Below are positions 33,531 through 41,224 of a DNA stretch of 62,205 bases, piece after piece (within the stretch, counting starts at the first letter, position 1; each line of letters begins with the position of its first letter). Origin of the DNA: Planctomycetota bacterium (GTDB taxonomy: Bacteria > Planctomycetota > Phycisphaerae > Phycisphaerales > SM1A02); contig JADFOJ010000008.1 in assembly GCA_022562915.1 (NCBI GenBank), positions 1-62,205 of the forward strand. Reading direction: 5' to 3'. The notes below the pieces were generated by a model. The model ran no database searches. It was not told the origin of the DNA and was given only the letters and a program-made list of their open reading frames with translations. Position numbers and translations under genes: made by a program.

Positions 33531-35303
33531 CTATTGCGGTTGCCCGGCGGGAGCCGCCTCCAGGTTGCCGTAATCGAACGGTTCGTCCTCCCGGATCGCC
33601 ATCCCCAGGAGCGGCCGGAGCGAGCCGTCGTGGTCCACCCGCAGTTGCCCGCTGTCGAGCAGGTACCGCAGGATCGCCACCTGCACGTCGCGGCGAGCCT
33701 GAAGGTACGCGTCCTGGGCGTCAAGCAGTCCCGTCGCCGACGTCGTGCGGTCGCGGGCGTCGGCCCGGTCGGGCGCAGCTTCGATCGAGGCCAGGCGAAG
33801 CCGGGAGACCTCGAGGTTCTTCTCCTGGAGACTCATGCTGAACAGTGCCCGATCGATGTTCCTCACCGCGGCCCGGACTTCGACGGCCACCGTGTCGCGG
33901 AAACGTTCGTAGTCGCGGACGGAGCGCTCCAGATCGATCTGCGACTGCCGCAGGTTGCTGCGCTCGATCGTGCGGTCGATCGGCAGACCGAAGACGATCG
34001 AGGCGCGATAGGTCGTGTCGCGGAGGTCGAAGTTCACGCCGGTCGAGTCGTCGCCCACCCCGGTCGGGACGGCCGACGCGGCGAGGTCCAGATCGGCCAG
34101 GAGGTCGTTGCGCGAGTTGTTCACGCCGCGCCTGGCATCGTCGATCACGTCACGCCTCGTCTGGAGGTCGAGCCGGTAGTTCATGGCCGACCGCGTCGCG
34201 TCGTCGAGGCTCACCGCGGGCACGGGAAGCCCCGGCGAGGATGCGACGATGATGACGGGCTGGTCCTCCGGCATGCCGATCCTGACCTTGAACCGGTCGA
34301 CGGTCAGCCGGAAGATCTCCCGCTGATCGTTGAGCTGGTCGCGACGGCGGAGCGTTGTCTGGGCGGCTTCCGCGGCCTCGAAGGGGGGTGTTCGTCCCGC
34401 CTCGGCCAGCGCAGCCTCGCGCTTCTCGAACCCCTCGAGCATCGTAACGTTGGCCGCGGTGTTCCTGAGCGCCTGTTGCGAGATGACGAGGTCCAGGAAG
34501 TCGGTCGTGATGTCGACGAGGAACTGCCGCCGGAACCGCTCGAAGGTGCGAGCGGCGTAGACGACGTTCCGCTCCGACTGCAGAAGGCTTTCGCGTGCCA
34601 CCCAGCCGGCACCTCGCAGCAGCGGGATGTCCAGCGTGAACAGCACGTCCAGCGACTGGGTATCTTCGCCGGCGACGGCCTCGTGCAGGTCACGCGTCAC
34701 GCTGGCGAGCACGCTCGCGGTGATCTCGCCCCCGTAGGGCAGCCGCTGGGTCACCCGCAGGTCGTTGACCAGGCGCACCGAGCTGTTGAACAGATCGTCC
34801 TCGCCGATGCCGATGACTTCCACCGACGTGTCGTTGAATAACCGCGGTCCCCACAGGTGCCGCTCGCTGATGAGCCGCAGCGCCTCCAGGAGATAGTCCT
34901 CCTCGGCGAAGCGGTATTCGCGGGCGTTCTCGGTCGCATAGATCAGCGCGTCGTTGACGGTCATCTCGATCGCGTCGAGCGATATCCCGGCGTAGGCGTC
35001 CAGCCGCCTCACGACGCTCTCGGCGTCGCCGTCGGAGGTGAACCGGAGTTGATTCGCCGCCGGGTTGGCCGTCGGCGGGCGGTAGTCGTGCAGCGCGTCG
35101 GCGCGATAGGCGTTCGGATCCTCGCCGACGGCCCAGGCCGCCCGCGGCGGGATCGTGTCGGCGCCGAGTGCCTCGCTGGCCGCGGCCAGCAGATTGTTCG
35201 TGCGCGTGTCGATCCGCTCGAACGCCGAGCCGCACCCGTACAGCCACGCCGCGGCGAGCAGCAGCACGGTGGGTCGCCAGAGAGGTAGGGGATTGCCGTT
35301 CAT
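33531..35303 (-). CDS. TolC-family outer-membrane efflux lipoprotein
   Basis: A 590-residue protein. The signal peptide has a lipobox LYGC (Cys24), as in OprM-type channels. Two homologous outer-membrane efflux repeats carry long amphipathic helices (for example FLDLVISQQALRNTAANVTM and RDVIDDARRGVNNSRNDLL). It forms the trimeric exit duct for an efflux or type I secretion system. It is longer than E. coli TolC by an N-terminal extension of about 100 residues. It heads the operon with the adaptor gene. The ATG at 35303 is chosen for the signal peptide; upstream in-frame codons overlap the divergent GH35 gene. Confidence 0.87.
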   Translation of the reverse strand: MNGNPLPLWRPTVLLLAAAWLYGCGSAFERIDTRTNNLLAAASEALGADTIPPRAAWAVGEDPNAYRADALHDYRPPTANPAANQLRFTSDGDAESVVRRLDAYAGISLDAIEMTVNDALIYATENAREYRFAEEDYLLEALRLISERHLWGPRLFNDTSVEVIGIGEDDLFNSSVRLVNDLRVTQRLPYGGEITASVLASVTRDLHEAVAGEDTQSLDVLFTLDIPLLRGAGWVARESLLQSERNVVYAARTFERFRRQFLVDITTDFLDLVISQQALRNTAANVTMLEGFEKREAALAEAGRTPPFEAAEAAQTTLRRRDQLNDQREIFRLTVDRFKVRIGMPEDQPVIIVASSPGLPVPAVSLDDATRSAMNYRLDLQTRRDVIDDARRGVNNSRNDLLADLDLAASAVPTGVGDDSTGVNFDLRDTTYRASIVFGLPIDRTIERSNLRQSQIDLERSVRDYERFRDTVAVEVRAAVRNIDRALFSMSLQEKNLEVSRLRLASIEAAPDRADARDRTTSATGLLDAQDAYLQARRDVQVAILRYLLDSGQLRVDHDGSLRPLLGMAIREDEPFDYGNLEAAPAGQPQ

Positions 35304-35414
35304 GGACTTGGGTGCATTCTTGGCGCGAAACTCTCGCCGTGCCATACCGCCGGAGCAGGAAGATCGTTGCAGGCAGGGCCCGTTCTCGGAGGCGGACTTC
35401 GGTGCTGCCGGGTC

Positions 35415-35444
35415 GTGACACGGGATTTCCAGTCCCGTTACACT
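35415..35444 (+). promoter_or_regulatory. Candidate leaderless promoter of the GH35-like gene
   Basis: GTGACA at 35415-35420 (five of six match TTGACA), an 18-bp spacer and TACACT at 35439-35444, only 7 nt before ATG 35452. No Shine-Dalgarno is visible, so transcription probably begins at the start codon. A small ACGGGA / TCCCGT inverted repeat (35420-35438) lies in the spacer and could be an operator. Confidence 0.5.
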
Positions 35445-35451
35445 CCCGCTC

Positions 35452-38214
35452 ATGGCCGGCGTCACCTACGACGGGCAGAGCTTCTCCATCGACGGGCGAC
35501 GGGTCTGGGTCCTCGGTGCCTCGATCGAGTACACGAGGGTGCCGCCGGAGGTGTGGGCAGACCGTATCGCGGCGGCGCGGCAGGCGGGGTTCAATATGGT
35601 CGCCACACCGTGCCCGTGGCTCGTGCACGAGCCTCGCAAGGGCCGTTTCTCGTTCCATGGTCCGACGGACGTCCGCCGATTCGTCGAACTGTGCGGCGAG
35701 GCCGGCATGTGGGTCATGCTGCGACCCGGACCCTTTGTCGGCGCCCAGTACGACGCCGGGGGTCTGCCGAGCTGGCTGCTGGAGATGCCCGGCATCGCGC
35801 TGCGTGAGGCCAACGAGCCGTTTCTGGAGCGGGCGAGCCTGTACCTTCGGAAACTGCTCGGCGAGGTGGCCGACCTGCAGGTCTCTCACGGCGGGCCGAT
35901 CCTGCTGGTGCAGAGCGAGCATGCGTGGCTGTGCTCCAACCAGGGCCAGGCCGACAAGTACCTGCGGGAAATCACCCGCTACCTGAGAGAGAACGGCATC
36001 AACGTGCCGCTGGTCAACGCCAACGATCTCTGGCAGGAGTCCCCGGGCACGATCGACACGTGGCGGGGATGCGACGAGCTGCTGGTACACCTTCGGCAAC
36101 TGCGGCTGGTTCAGCCCAAGGCGCCGCGCATCGTGAGCCAGTTCAACCCGGCGGGTGTCGATATCTGGGGTGAGCCGAAGCCCGACGGCACACGGCCGGA
36201 AGCGCTCGTGCAATGGCTTGCCCAGGTGCTCGCCGCCGGCGCACAGCCGGTGGTGTGGCCGTTTCACGGGGGAACGAACTTCGGCTTTCTCGGCGGTCGG
36301 CGTGCCGGTCGTCCCGACGGGTTCGTGACGACCAATGCCGCCGCCGGCGCACCGCTCGGTGAGACCGGCGACCGCGGCGACAAGTACGTCGCCATCAAGC
36401 GGCTGGTCAACTTCGCCAGCCAGTTCAGCCACGTCTTCGCCGACCTGTCGCCGGAGTACCACCCCGTCAGCCTCGACCTCAGCGAGTCCGATCCGCTTGC
36501 CAGGGCCGGTGCAAAGACGGGACGGCGAATCTCCGTCGTGCACCTCCGCGGCGGCGCGGGCCAGGTCGTCTTCGTCTTCGGCGACGGGCTCCACCAGGAG
36601 GTGACGCTCCTGCTGGAGCAAGGGATCCGTCTTCCCGTGACGCTCGGCGAGCAGCCGGTCGGGTGGTTCCTCGTGGATGTGGACCTTCGCGGCTCCGGGC
36701 GGCTGGATTATGCCAGCCTCTGTCCGTACGCCCTCGTGGACAAGTCGATCCTGGTTCTCCAGGGGCCGGCCCGGGCCACGGCGTATGTCTCGATCGACGG
36801 TTCGCCGCTGCAGGTGACGGTGCCGGCGGGGAACAAGCCGCTGGTCCTGCAACACAAACGCATCACCGTCGTGTTCTGCAATCACCAGCAGATCGACGAA
36901 ACGTACCACGACGACACGACGGTGTTCGTCGGCGCCGGCGGGCTTGCCGCCGATGGATCGCCGTTGCCCGGAAAGAAAGGAACGACCGTCTGGGCGATCA
37001 CGAAGGACGCCACGGTGAAGAAACTCACCGTTGCGGCGGCGCCGCACGGCGGCGCGTCAGGTGCGGGGAACCCCTTCGAGCTGGCCCAGTGGCAGGCGGC
37101 GCCGGCGGAGGCGTATTCAAGGGGCGACTCGCCGCGGTTCGCATCACTGGAGGGACCGGAGACGCTCGCGTCGTGCGGTGCCGCCATGGGCTACGGCTGG
37201 TACCGGATCCGCCTCAAGACCACCGCGGCGCGCAATCGCCGCTGGGCGTTGCCCCACGCGGCTGATCGCGTCCACCTGTTTCTCGACGGCCGGTACCTGC
37301 GCGTCGCGGGGGTCGGGCGCGGGGCGGATCCGGGGCCGTTCGATCAACACCTGTCCAAGGGCGAACACACCATCGTCGCGCTGGTGGACAACTTCGGCCG
37401 GTTCTCGGAGGGCAATGACCTCGGTGAGCGCAAGGGACTCTTCGGGCACATCTACGATGTCAAACGGATGGCGGCGGTCAAGCCGAAGAAGATCCAGGGC
37501 AAGGCCGTCGATCCGTTCACACTGCGCGGGTACCTTGCCGGGCGGACCTTCGGACAGCTCAGCGACACGGACCAGATCGCCTGGACGTTCATGCACACGA
37601 GGAAGTCGCCGATCCTTTTCTCGATCGACGGGGCCGAGTCGAGCGGCACGGTCGTTCTCAACGACCGGCCGGTGGCCTATTACGCGGGGGCATCCGGTGG
37701 ATGCTTCCTGCGGCTGCTGCTGGTGCCCGGAACGACCAAGGGGTTTCGCCGCGGCCGCAACGAGCTTCGCTTCGCGCCGGACCTGCGGCAGGAAAAGGCG
37801 TGCGAGCAGCTGAGCCGCGCCACGACCCTCTTCGAATGCGTGGCGACCATCAGCGAGGGCGCGTCCTGGGCGTTCGCCAAATGGGAGCCGCCGGTGGCCG
37901 CCGCGTACCAGCCCATCAGCCGGACGGCTGCCCGGGCGGTCCGTGGGACGCCGTGCTGGTGGCGTTCGTCCTTCGTCGTCCAGGAGGCCGCCGGGCCCGT
38001 CCACATCGACACGACCGGGCTCAGCAAGGGACACCTCTTCTTCAACGGCCAGAACCTCGGCCGCTACTTCACCGCCACCGCCGACGGCCGCGCGGTCGGG
38101 CCGCAGACCCGGTTCTACGTGCCGCGGTCGTGGGTGAAGCCGGGCGAGCACAACGAGCTGCTGATCTTTGATGAACACGGCTTCTCGCCGTATCGTGTCG
38201 CCTGTCATGGCTGA
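35452..38214 (+). CDS. GH35 beta-galactosidase-like protein lacking both catalytic glutamates
   Basis: A 920-residue protein. The N-terminal 330 residues are a GH35 TIM barrel: a VWADRIAAARQAGFNMVATP start, VMLRPGPFVGAQYDAGGLPSWLL, and HGGTNFGFLGGRRAG with a closing APLGETGD.. KY segment. Beta-sandwich domains typical of large GH35 enzymes follow, ending in GHLFFNGQNLGRYF and VKPGEHNELLIFDE. The acid/base motif, Q-x-E-N-E-Y in the family, reads QSEHAW (154-159), and the nucleophile motif S-E-F reads SQF (Gln230). Normal retaining catalysis looks impossible; carbohydrate binding or an altered chemistry is open. No signal peptide is visible. The methylase gene overlaps its last 8 bp. Confidence 0.82.
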   Translation: MAGVTYDGQSFSIDGRRVWVLGASIEYTRVPPEVWADRIAAARQAGFNMVATPCPWLVHEPRKGRFSFHGPTDVRRFVELCGEAGMWVMLRPGPFVGAQYDAGGLPSWLLEMPGIALREANEPFLERASLYLRKLLGEVADLQVSHGGPILLVQSEHAWLCSNQGQADKYLREITRYLRENGINVPLVNANDLWQESPGTIDTWRGCDELLVHLRQLRLVQPKAPRIVSQFNPAGVDIWGEPKPDGTRPEALVQWLAQVLAAGAQPVVWPFHGGTNFGFLGGRRAGRPDGFVTTNAAAGAPLGETGDRGDKYVAIKRLVNFASQFSHVFADLSPEYHPVSLDLSESDPLARAGAKTGRRISVVHLRGGAGQVVFVFGDGLHQEVTLLLEQGIRLPVTLGEQPVGWFLVDVDLRGSGRLDYASLCPYALVDKSILVLQGPARATAYVSIDGSPLQVTVPAGNKPLVLQHKRITVVFCNHQQIDETYHDDTTVFVGAGGLAADGSPLPGKKGTTVWAITKDATVKKLTVAAAPHGGASGAGNPFELAQWQAAPAEAYSRGDSPRFASLEGPETLASCGAAMGYGWYRIRLKTTAARNRRWALPHAADRVHLFLDGRYLRVAGVGRGADPGPFDQHLSKGEHTIVALVDNFGRFSEGNDLGERKGLFGHIYDVKRMAAVKPKKIQGKAVDPFTLRGYLAGRTFGQLSDTDQIAWTFMHTRKSPILFSIDGAESSGTVVLNDRPVAYYAGASGGCFLRLLLVPGTTKGFRRGRNELRFAPDLRQEKACEQLSRATTLFECVATISEGASWAFAKWEPPVAAAYQPISRTAARAVRGTPCWWRSSFVVQEAAGPVHIDTTGLSKGHLFFNGQNLGRYFTATADGRAVGPQTRFYVPRSWVKPGEHNELLIFDEHGFSPYRVACHG

Positions 38215-39235
38215 GCACAAGAACACATCGTTCAGTCGGCCCGGCGGATACGCCATGCCCAGCGGCGCCACGCAGGGCCAGCGCAAGGCCGCCGTTGACC
38301 TGCCCAAGGCGGACATCCGGCTGTACGGTGATTCGGCCCCGGGGTACACGCCGCGTTGCCGGACCGACCTCACTCCACGGTTCCACGCCGCCGACCCCGA
38401 TACCCGGGTCTACATCGGCGACTGCCGTGACGTGCTGGCGAGCCTGCCGGCTCGCGGCGAGGTTGACCTGATCTTTGCCGACCCGCCGTTCAACTGGGAC
38501 GTGCCGTACGATGAATGGCGCGACGGCATGCCCCGCGTCGAGTACGAACGGTTCACCTTCGAATGGCTCGACGCCTGCATCGAGGCGCTCGCGCCGCACG
38601 GCAGCCTGTGGGTCAACATCCCCGACGACACCGCCGCCGAGACGGTCGTGCACCTGAAGCGGCGCGGCTTGACCATGATCAACTGGTGCGTCTGGCACTT
38701 TCGTTTCGGGCAGAACCGTGAAAGCTCGTTCATCATGAGCAAGGTGCACGCCCTGTACTTCGTGCGCGACGCCGCCCGACGGACGTGGAATGCAGACGCG
38801 GTGCTGGAGCCGTCCGACCGCGCGACCATCTACTCGGATCCACGGACGATGGCCAAGGCGACCAACAAGGGCATGCGGGTGCCGATGGACGTCTGGTACG
38901 GACAGTACTGGGGCCGGATCCAGGGCAACAACAAGGAACGGCGGCACCTGCACCACAACCAGATCCCCGAGGTGTACCTGGAGCGCGTGATCCGGTCGTG
39001 CTCCAACCCCGGCGACCTCGTCCTGGACCCCTTCCTGGGAAGCGGCACCACCGGCACGGTGGCGCGGGCGCTGGGGCGCCGCTCGATCGGCATCGAGTTC
39101 TCCGCCGCCAACGCCGAGAGCGCCTGGGAGCGCATCGTCGAGGTGGGCATGATCCGGACCGGCGACGCGAGCGACCGCTCCAGCGCGATCTTCCAGCCGC
39201 GGAAGAAGCGCCGGAAAACCCCCGTGACGCCCTGA
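38207..39235 (+). CDS. Orphan DNA methyltransferase (beta-class, N6-adenine or N4-cytosine)
   Basis: A 342-residue SAM-dependent DNA methylase. Catalytic motif IV is DPPF at 92-95, the central target-recognition region follows, and SAM-binding motif I is DPFLGSGTTG at 274-283. The order IV, recognition, I defines the beta class (like DpnA, CcrM and RsrI). DPPF is more typical of N6-adenine enzymes, but N4-cytosine is not excluded. No restriction endonuclease gene is adjacent, so it may be a regulatory or solitary methylase. ATG 38207 overlaps the GH35 stop (ATGGCTGA), implying coupled translation. The recognition sequence cannot be read from the protein. Confidence 0.9.
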   Translation: MAEHKNTSFSRPGGYAMPSGATQGQRKAAVDLPKADIRLYGDSAPGYTPRCRTDLTPRFHAADPDTRVYIGDCRDVLASLPARGEVDLIFADPPFNWDVPYDEWRDGMPRVEYERFTFEWLDACIEALAPHGSLWVNIPDDTAAETVVHLKRRGLTMINWCVWHFRFGQNRESSFIMSKVHALYFVRDAARRTWNADAVLEPSDRATIYSDPRTMAKATNKGMRVPMDVWYGQYWGRIQGNNKERRHLHHNQIPEVYLERVIRSCSNPGDLVLDPFLGSGTTGTVARALGRRSIGIEFSAANAESAWERIVEVGMIRTGDASDRSSAIFQPRKKRRKTPVTP

Positions 39236-39252
39236 GTGCGCGCGTCTTTTTC

Positions 39253-39280
39253 TTGGAATGCGCCGGGCCCGGGTTACTAT
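39253..39280 (+). promoter_or_regulatory. Candidate sigma70-like promoter for the FG-GAP protein gene
   Basis: TTGGAA at 39253-39258, a 16-bp spacer and TACTAT at 39275-39280, 44 nt before ATG 39325. This is one of several TAnnnT boxes in the window and has one of the better -35 matches. Confidence 0.45.
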
Positions 39281-39324
39281 GGATGTCGACGCCCGTGGTT
39301 CGCCGGAGAAAGGTCCTCCATCCC

Positions 39325-40968
39325 ATGATCTATAACGTCACACGGCGGCTGCTGCCCGGCGCCGCGACGGCCCTGGTCGTGTCAAGTTCCGTATCGGCCG
39401 GTGAACTCGTCGTCTCAACGGTGCAGCCGCCGCGGCATGCACTGACTGCGCTGGTGTCAACATCGATCTCGGTGACATTCGACCAGGCCGTCGATCCCGC
39501 GTCGATCAACGCCGCCTCGTTCAGGGCGTTCGGTCGCTGGAGCGGTCCGGTCGGCGGCACCTTCACGCTCTCCGACGGCAACCGGATGGTCTCGCTCGAG
39601 CCCGATCAGGACCTGTTCTTCGGCGAGCAGGTCATGGTGATCCTCTCGCACGACATCCGGACGCCCGGTGGCACCTTCGTCCGGCCCGGCGGCTACTCCT
39701 GGCAGTTCTGGACGGCGGCCGCGCCGGCCACCCGCGGCTACACCCTGCTCGACAGCCTCACGACCCGCACGACCCCGGCCCAGTCGAGCCGGGCCTACGG
39801 CGGTATCGCAACGGACCTGGACAACGACGGCTGGGCTGACATCACGATCGTCAACGAGGACACCGCGGACCTGCGCGTGTTCCTGAACCGCGCCGACGGT
39901 TCGGGCAACTACGACGCCTTCCTCCAGCCGCCCTCGCCGGTGAACACCCAGGCCAGCCCGTCGGAACCGGCGGACTTCAACAACGACGGCTTCGCCGACA
40001 TCTGCGTGGCCAACATCTCCACGAGCAGCATCTCCATCCTGCTCGGCAACGGTGACGGAACCTACGGTCCGCAGCAGGAGATCACCGTCGGCTCGCAGCC
40101 GCGCGGCATCGCCGTGCTGGACGCCGACGGTGACGGCGACGTCGACATCGTCAATACGAACTTCGGCACCAGCAACATGTCGATACTTCTCAATGACGGC
40201 AACGGCGTCTTCGGGCCTCCGTCGTTCTTCGAAGGCGGCGGGGCGGGCGAGTGGGCGCTCGCGGCGGCGGACATGAACGACGACGGGATCCTCGACCTGG
40301 TCATCGGCGCCCGCACCAGCCAGACGATCCTGGTGAATACCGGCAACGGCGACGGCACCTTCACCGTGGCGAGCTCCCAGAGTGCCGGGGGCTCCGTGTG
40401 GATGCTCGTCTGCGGCGATGTCAACGGTGACGGCACCGAGGACGTGGCCACCGCCAACAGCACCACCAACAACGGCGCGATCCTGCGCGGCAACGGCGCC
40501 GGCGGCCTGGCCCTTCCGGTGACACTGCCCACCGACCCGTTCCCGCTGGCGACCGATCTGGGCGACGTCGACGGTGACGGCGACCTGGACTGGGTGACCT
40601 CGAGCTTCAGCGGCGACTGGTTCATGTTCATCAACAACGGCCTGGGGGTCTTCACCTTCGACCAGGAGTTCCTCGCGCCGGTCGCGTCATCGTGCGCGCT
40701 GCTCGTTGACATCGACAACGATGCGGACCTCGATCTTGTCCTGATCGACGAGCTCGCCGACGTGGTGATCCTCCAGCTCAACGACGGGACCTCGATTCCA
40801 GGCGACCTCGACGGCGACGGCACGGTCGGGATCATCGACTTCCTGGCGTTGCTCGGTGCGTGGGGGCCCTGCCCATCGTGCCCGCCCTTCTGTTTCGGGG
40901 ACGTCGATTTCGACTGCACCGTCGGGATCACCGATTTCCTTGCGCTGCTGGCGAACTGGACGGGCTGA
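39325..40968 (+). CDS. Secreted Ig-like / FG-GAP (VCBS) repeat protein with dockerin-like modules
   Basis: A 547-residue protein with a signal peptide ending SSSVSAG. An Ig-like SbsA-type domain spans about 25-125 (SISVTFDQAVDPASINAASF). FG-GAP/VCBS propeller repeats follow, with D-x-D-x-D-G-x-x-D-I metal loops (DLDNDGWADI, DADGDGDVDIV, DVNGDGTEDV). Two dockerin-like modules close the protein (GDLDGDGTVGIIDFLALL..W and GDVDFDCTVGITDFLALL..W). It is an extracellular calcium-binding propeller, with adhesion or matrix function inferred only. ATG 39325 is chosen for the signal peptide; AAGG lies about 14 nt upstream. It is first of three neighbouring dockerin-tailed genes. Confidence 0.85.
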   Translation: MIYNVTRRLLPGAATALVVSSSVSAGELVVSTVQPPRHALTALVSTSISVTFDQAVDPASINAASFRAFGRWSGPVGGTFTLSDGNRMVSLEPDQDLFFGEQVMVILSHDIRTPGGTFVRPGGYSWQFWTAAAPATRGYTLLDSLTTRTTPAQSSRAYGGIATDLDNDGWADITIVNEDTADLRVFLNRADGSGNYDAFLQPPSPVNTQASPSEPADFNNDGFADICVANISTSSISILLGNGDGTYGPQQEITVGSQPRGIAVLDADGDGDVDIVNTNFGTSNMSILLNDGNGVFGPPSFFEGGGAGEWALAAADMNDDGILDLVIGARTSQTILVNTGNGDGTFTVASSQSAGGSVWMLVCGDVNGDGTEDVATANSTTNNGAILRGNGAGGLALPVTLPTDPFPLATDLGDVDGDGDLDWVTSSFSGDWFMFINNGLGVFTFDQEFLAPVASSCALLVDIDNDADLDLVLIDELADVVILQLNDGTSIPGDLDGDGTVGIIDFLALLGAWGPCPSCPPFCFGDVDFDCTVGITDFLALLANWTG

Positions 40969-41073
40969 ATCACCGGTTCCGGCACGCCGGGCTTGCCCGG
41001 TGGAGAAAAAAGGCAACATCCGGCACGTTCCCACCCGCCGGCCGATATAGTGCCCTGGCGGCACCGAGCCGCG

Positions 41074-41106
41074 GCAGGCCTCATCCATCACATCTCTGAG
41101 GCCTGC
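41074..41106. promoter_or_regulatory. 10-bp inverted repeat upstream of the propeller gene
   Basis: GCAGGCCTCA at 41074-41083 and TGAGGCCTGC at 41097-41106 are perfect inverted arms with a 13-bp loop. They lie 23 bp downstream of a TATAGT box (41046-41051) and 65 bp before ATG 41171. It could be an operator or a leader hairpin. Confidence 0.4.
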
Positions 41107-41170
41107 GGATCGTTCGCTACGAGTCACAAATCTTCGCGGTGCGCCTCGCGCCCCCGGAAGGTACATTGCA

Positions 41171-41188
41171 ATGAACACGCGCGTTTAA
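41171..41188 (+). other. Original start and in-frame TAA inside the signal peptide of the next gene
   Basis: ATG 41171, with GGAAGG about 10 nt upstream, reads M-N-T-R-V and then TAA. The same frame continues without another stop as IRAGVGVVCWALVVSSACAQP, an excellent signal-peptide core and cleavage site. The stop therefore sits between the basic start and the hydrophobic core of one signal peptide. A single-base change or a sequence error is the simplest cause. Confidence 0.75.
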
Positions 41189-41224
41189 ATCCGTGCGGGT
41201 GTCGGCGTTGTCTGCTGGGCACTC

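Noticed and set aside
40987..41000. CCGGGC-TT-GCCCGG hairpin after the FG-GAP gene as a terminator
   Set aside because: Followed by an A-run rather than a T-run on the coding strand, and short; not convincing.
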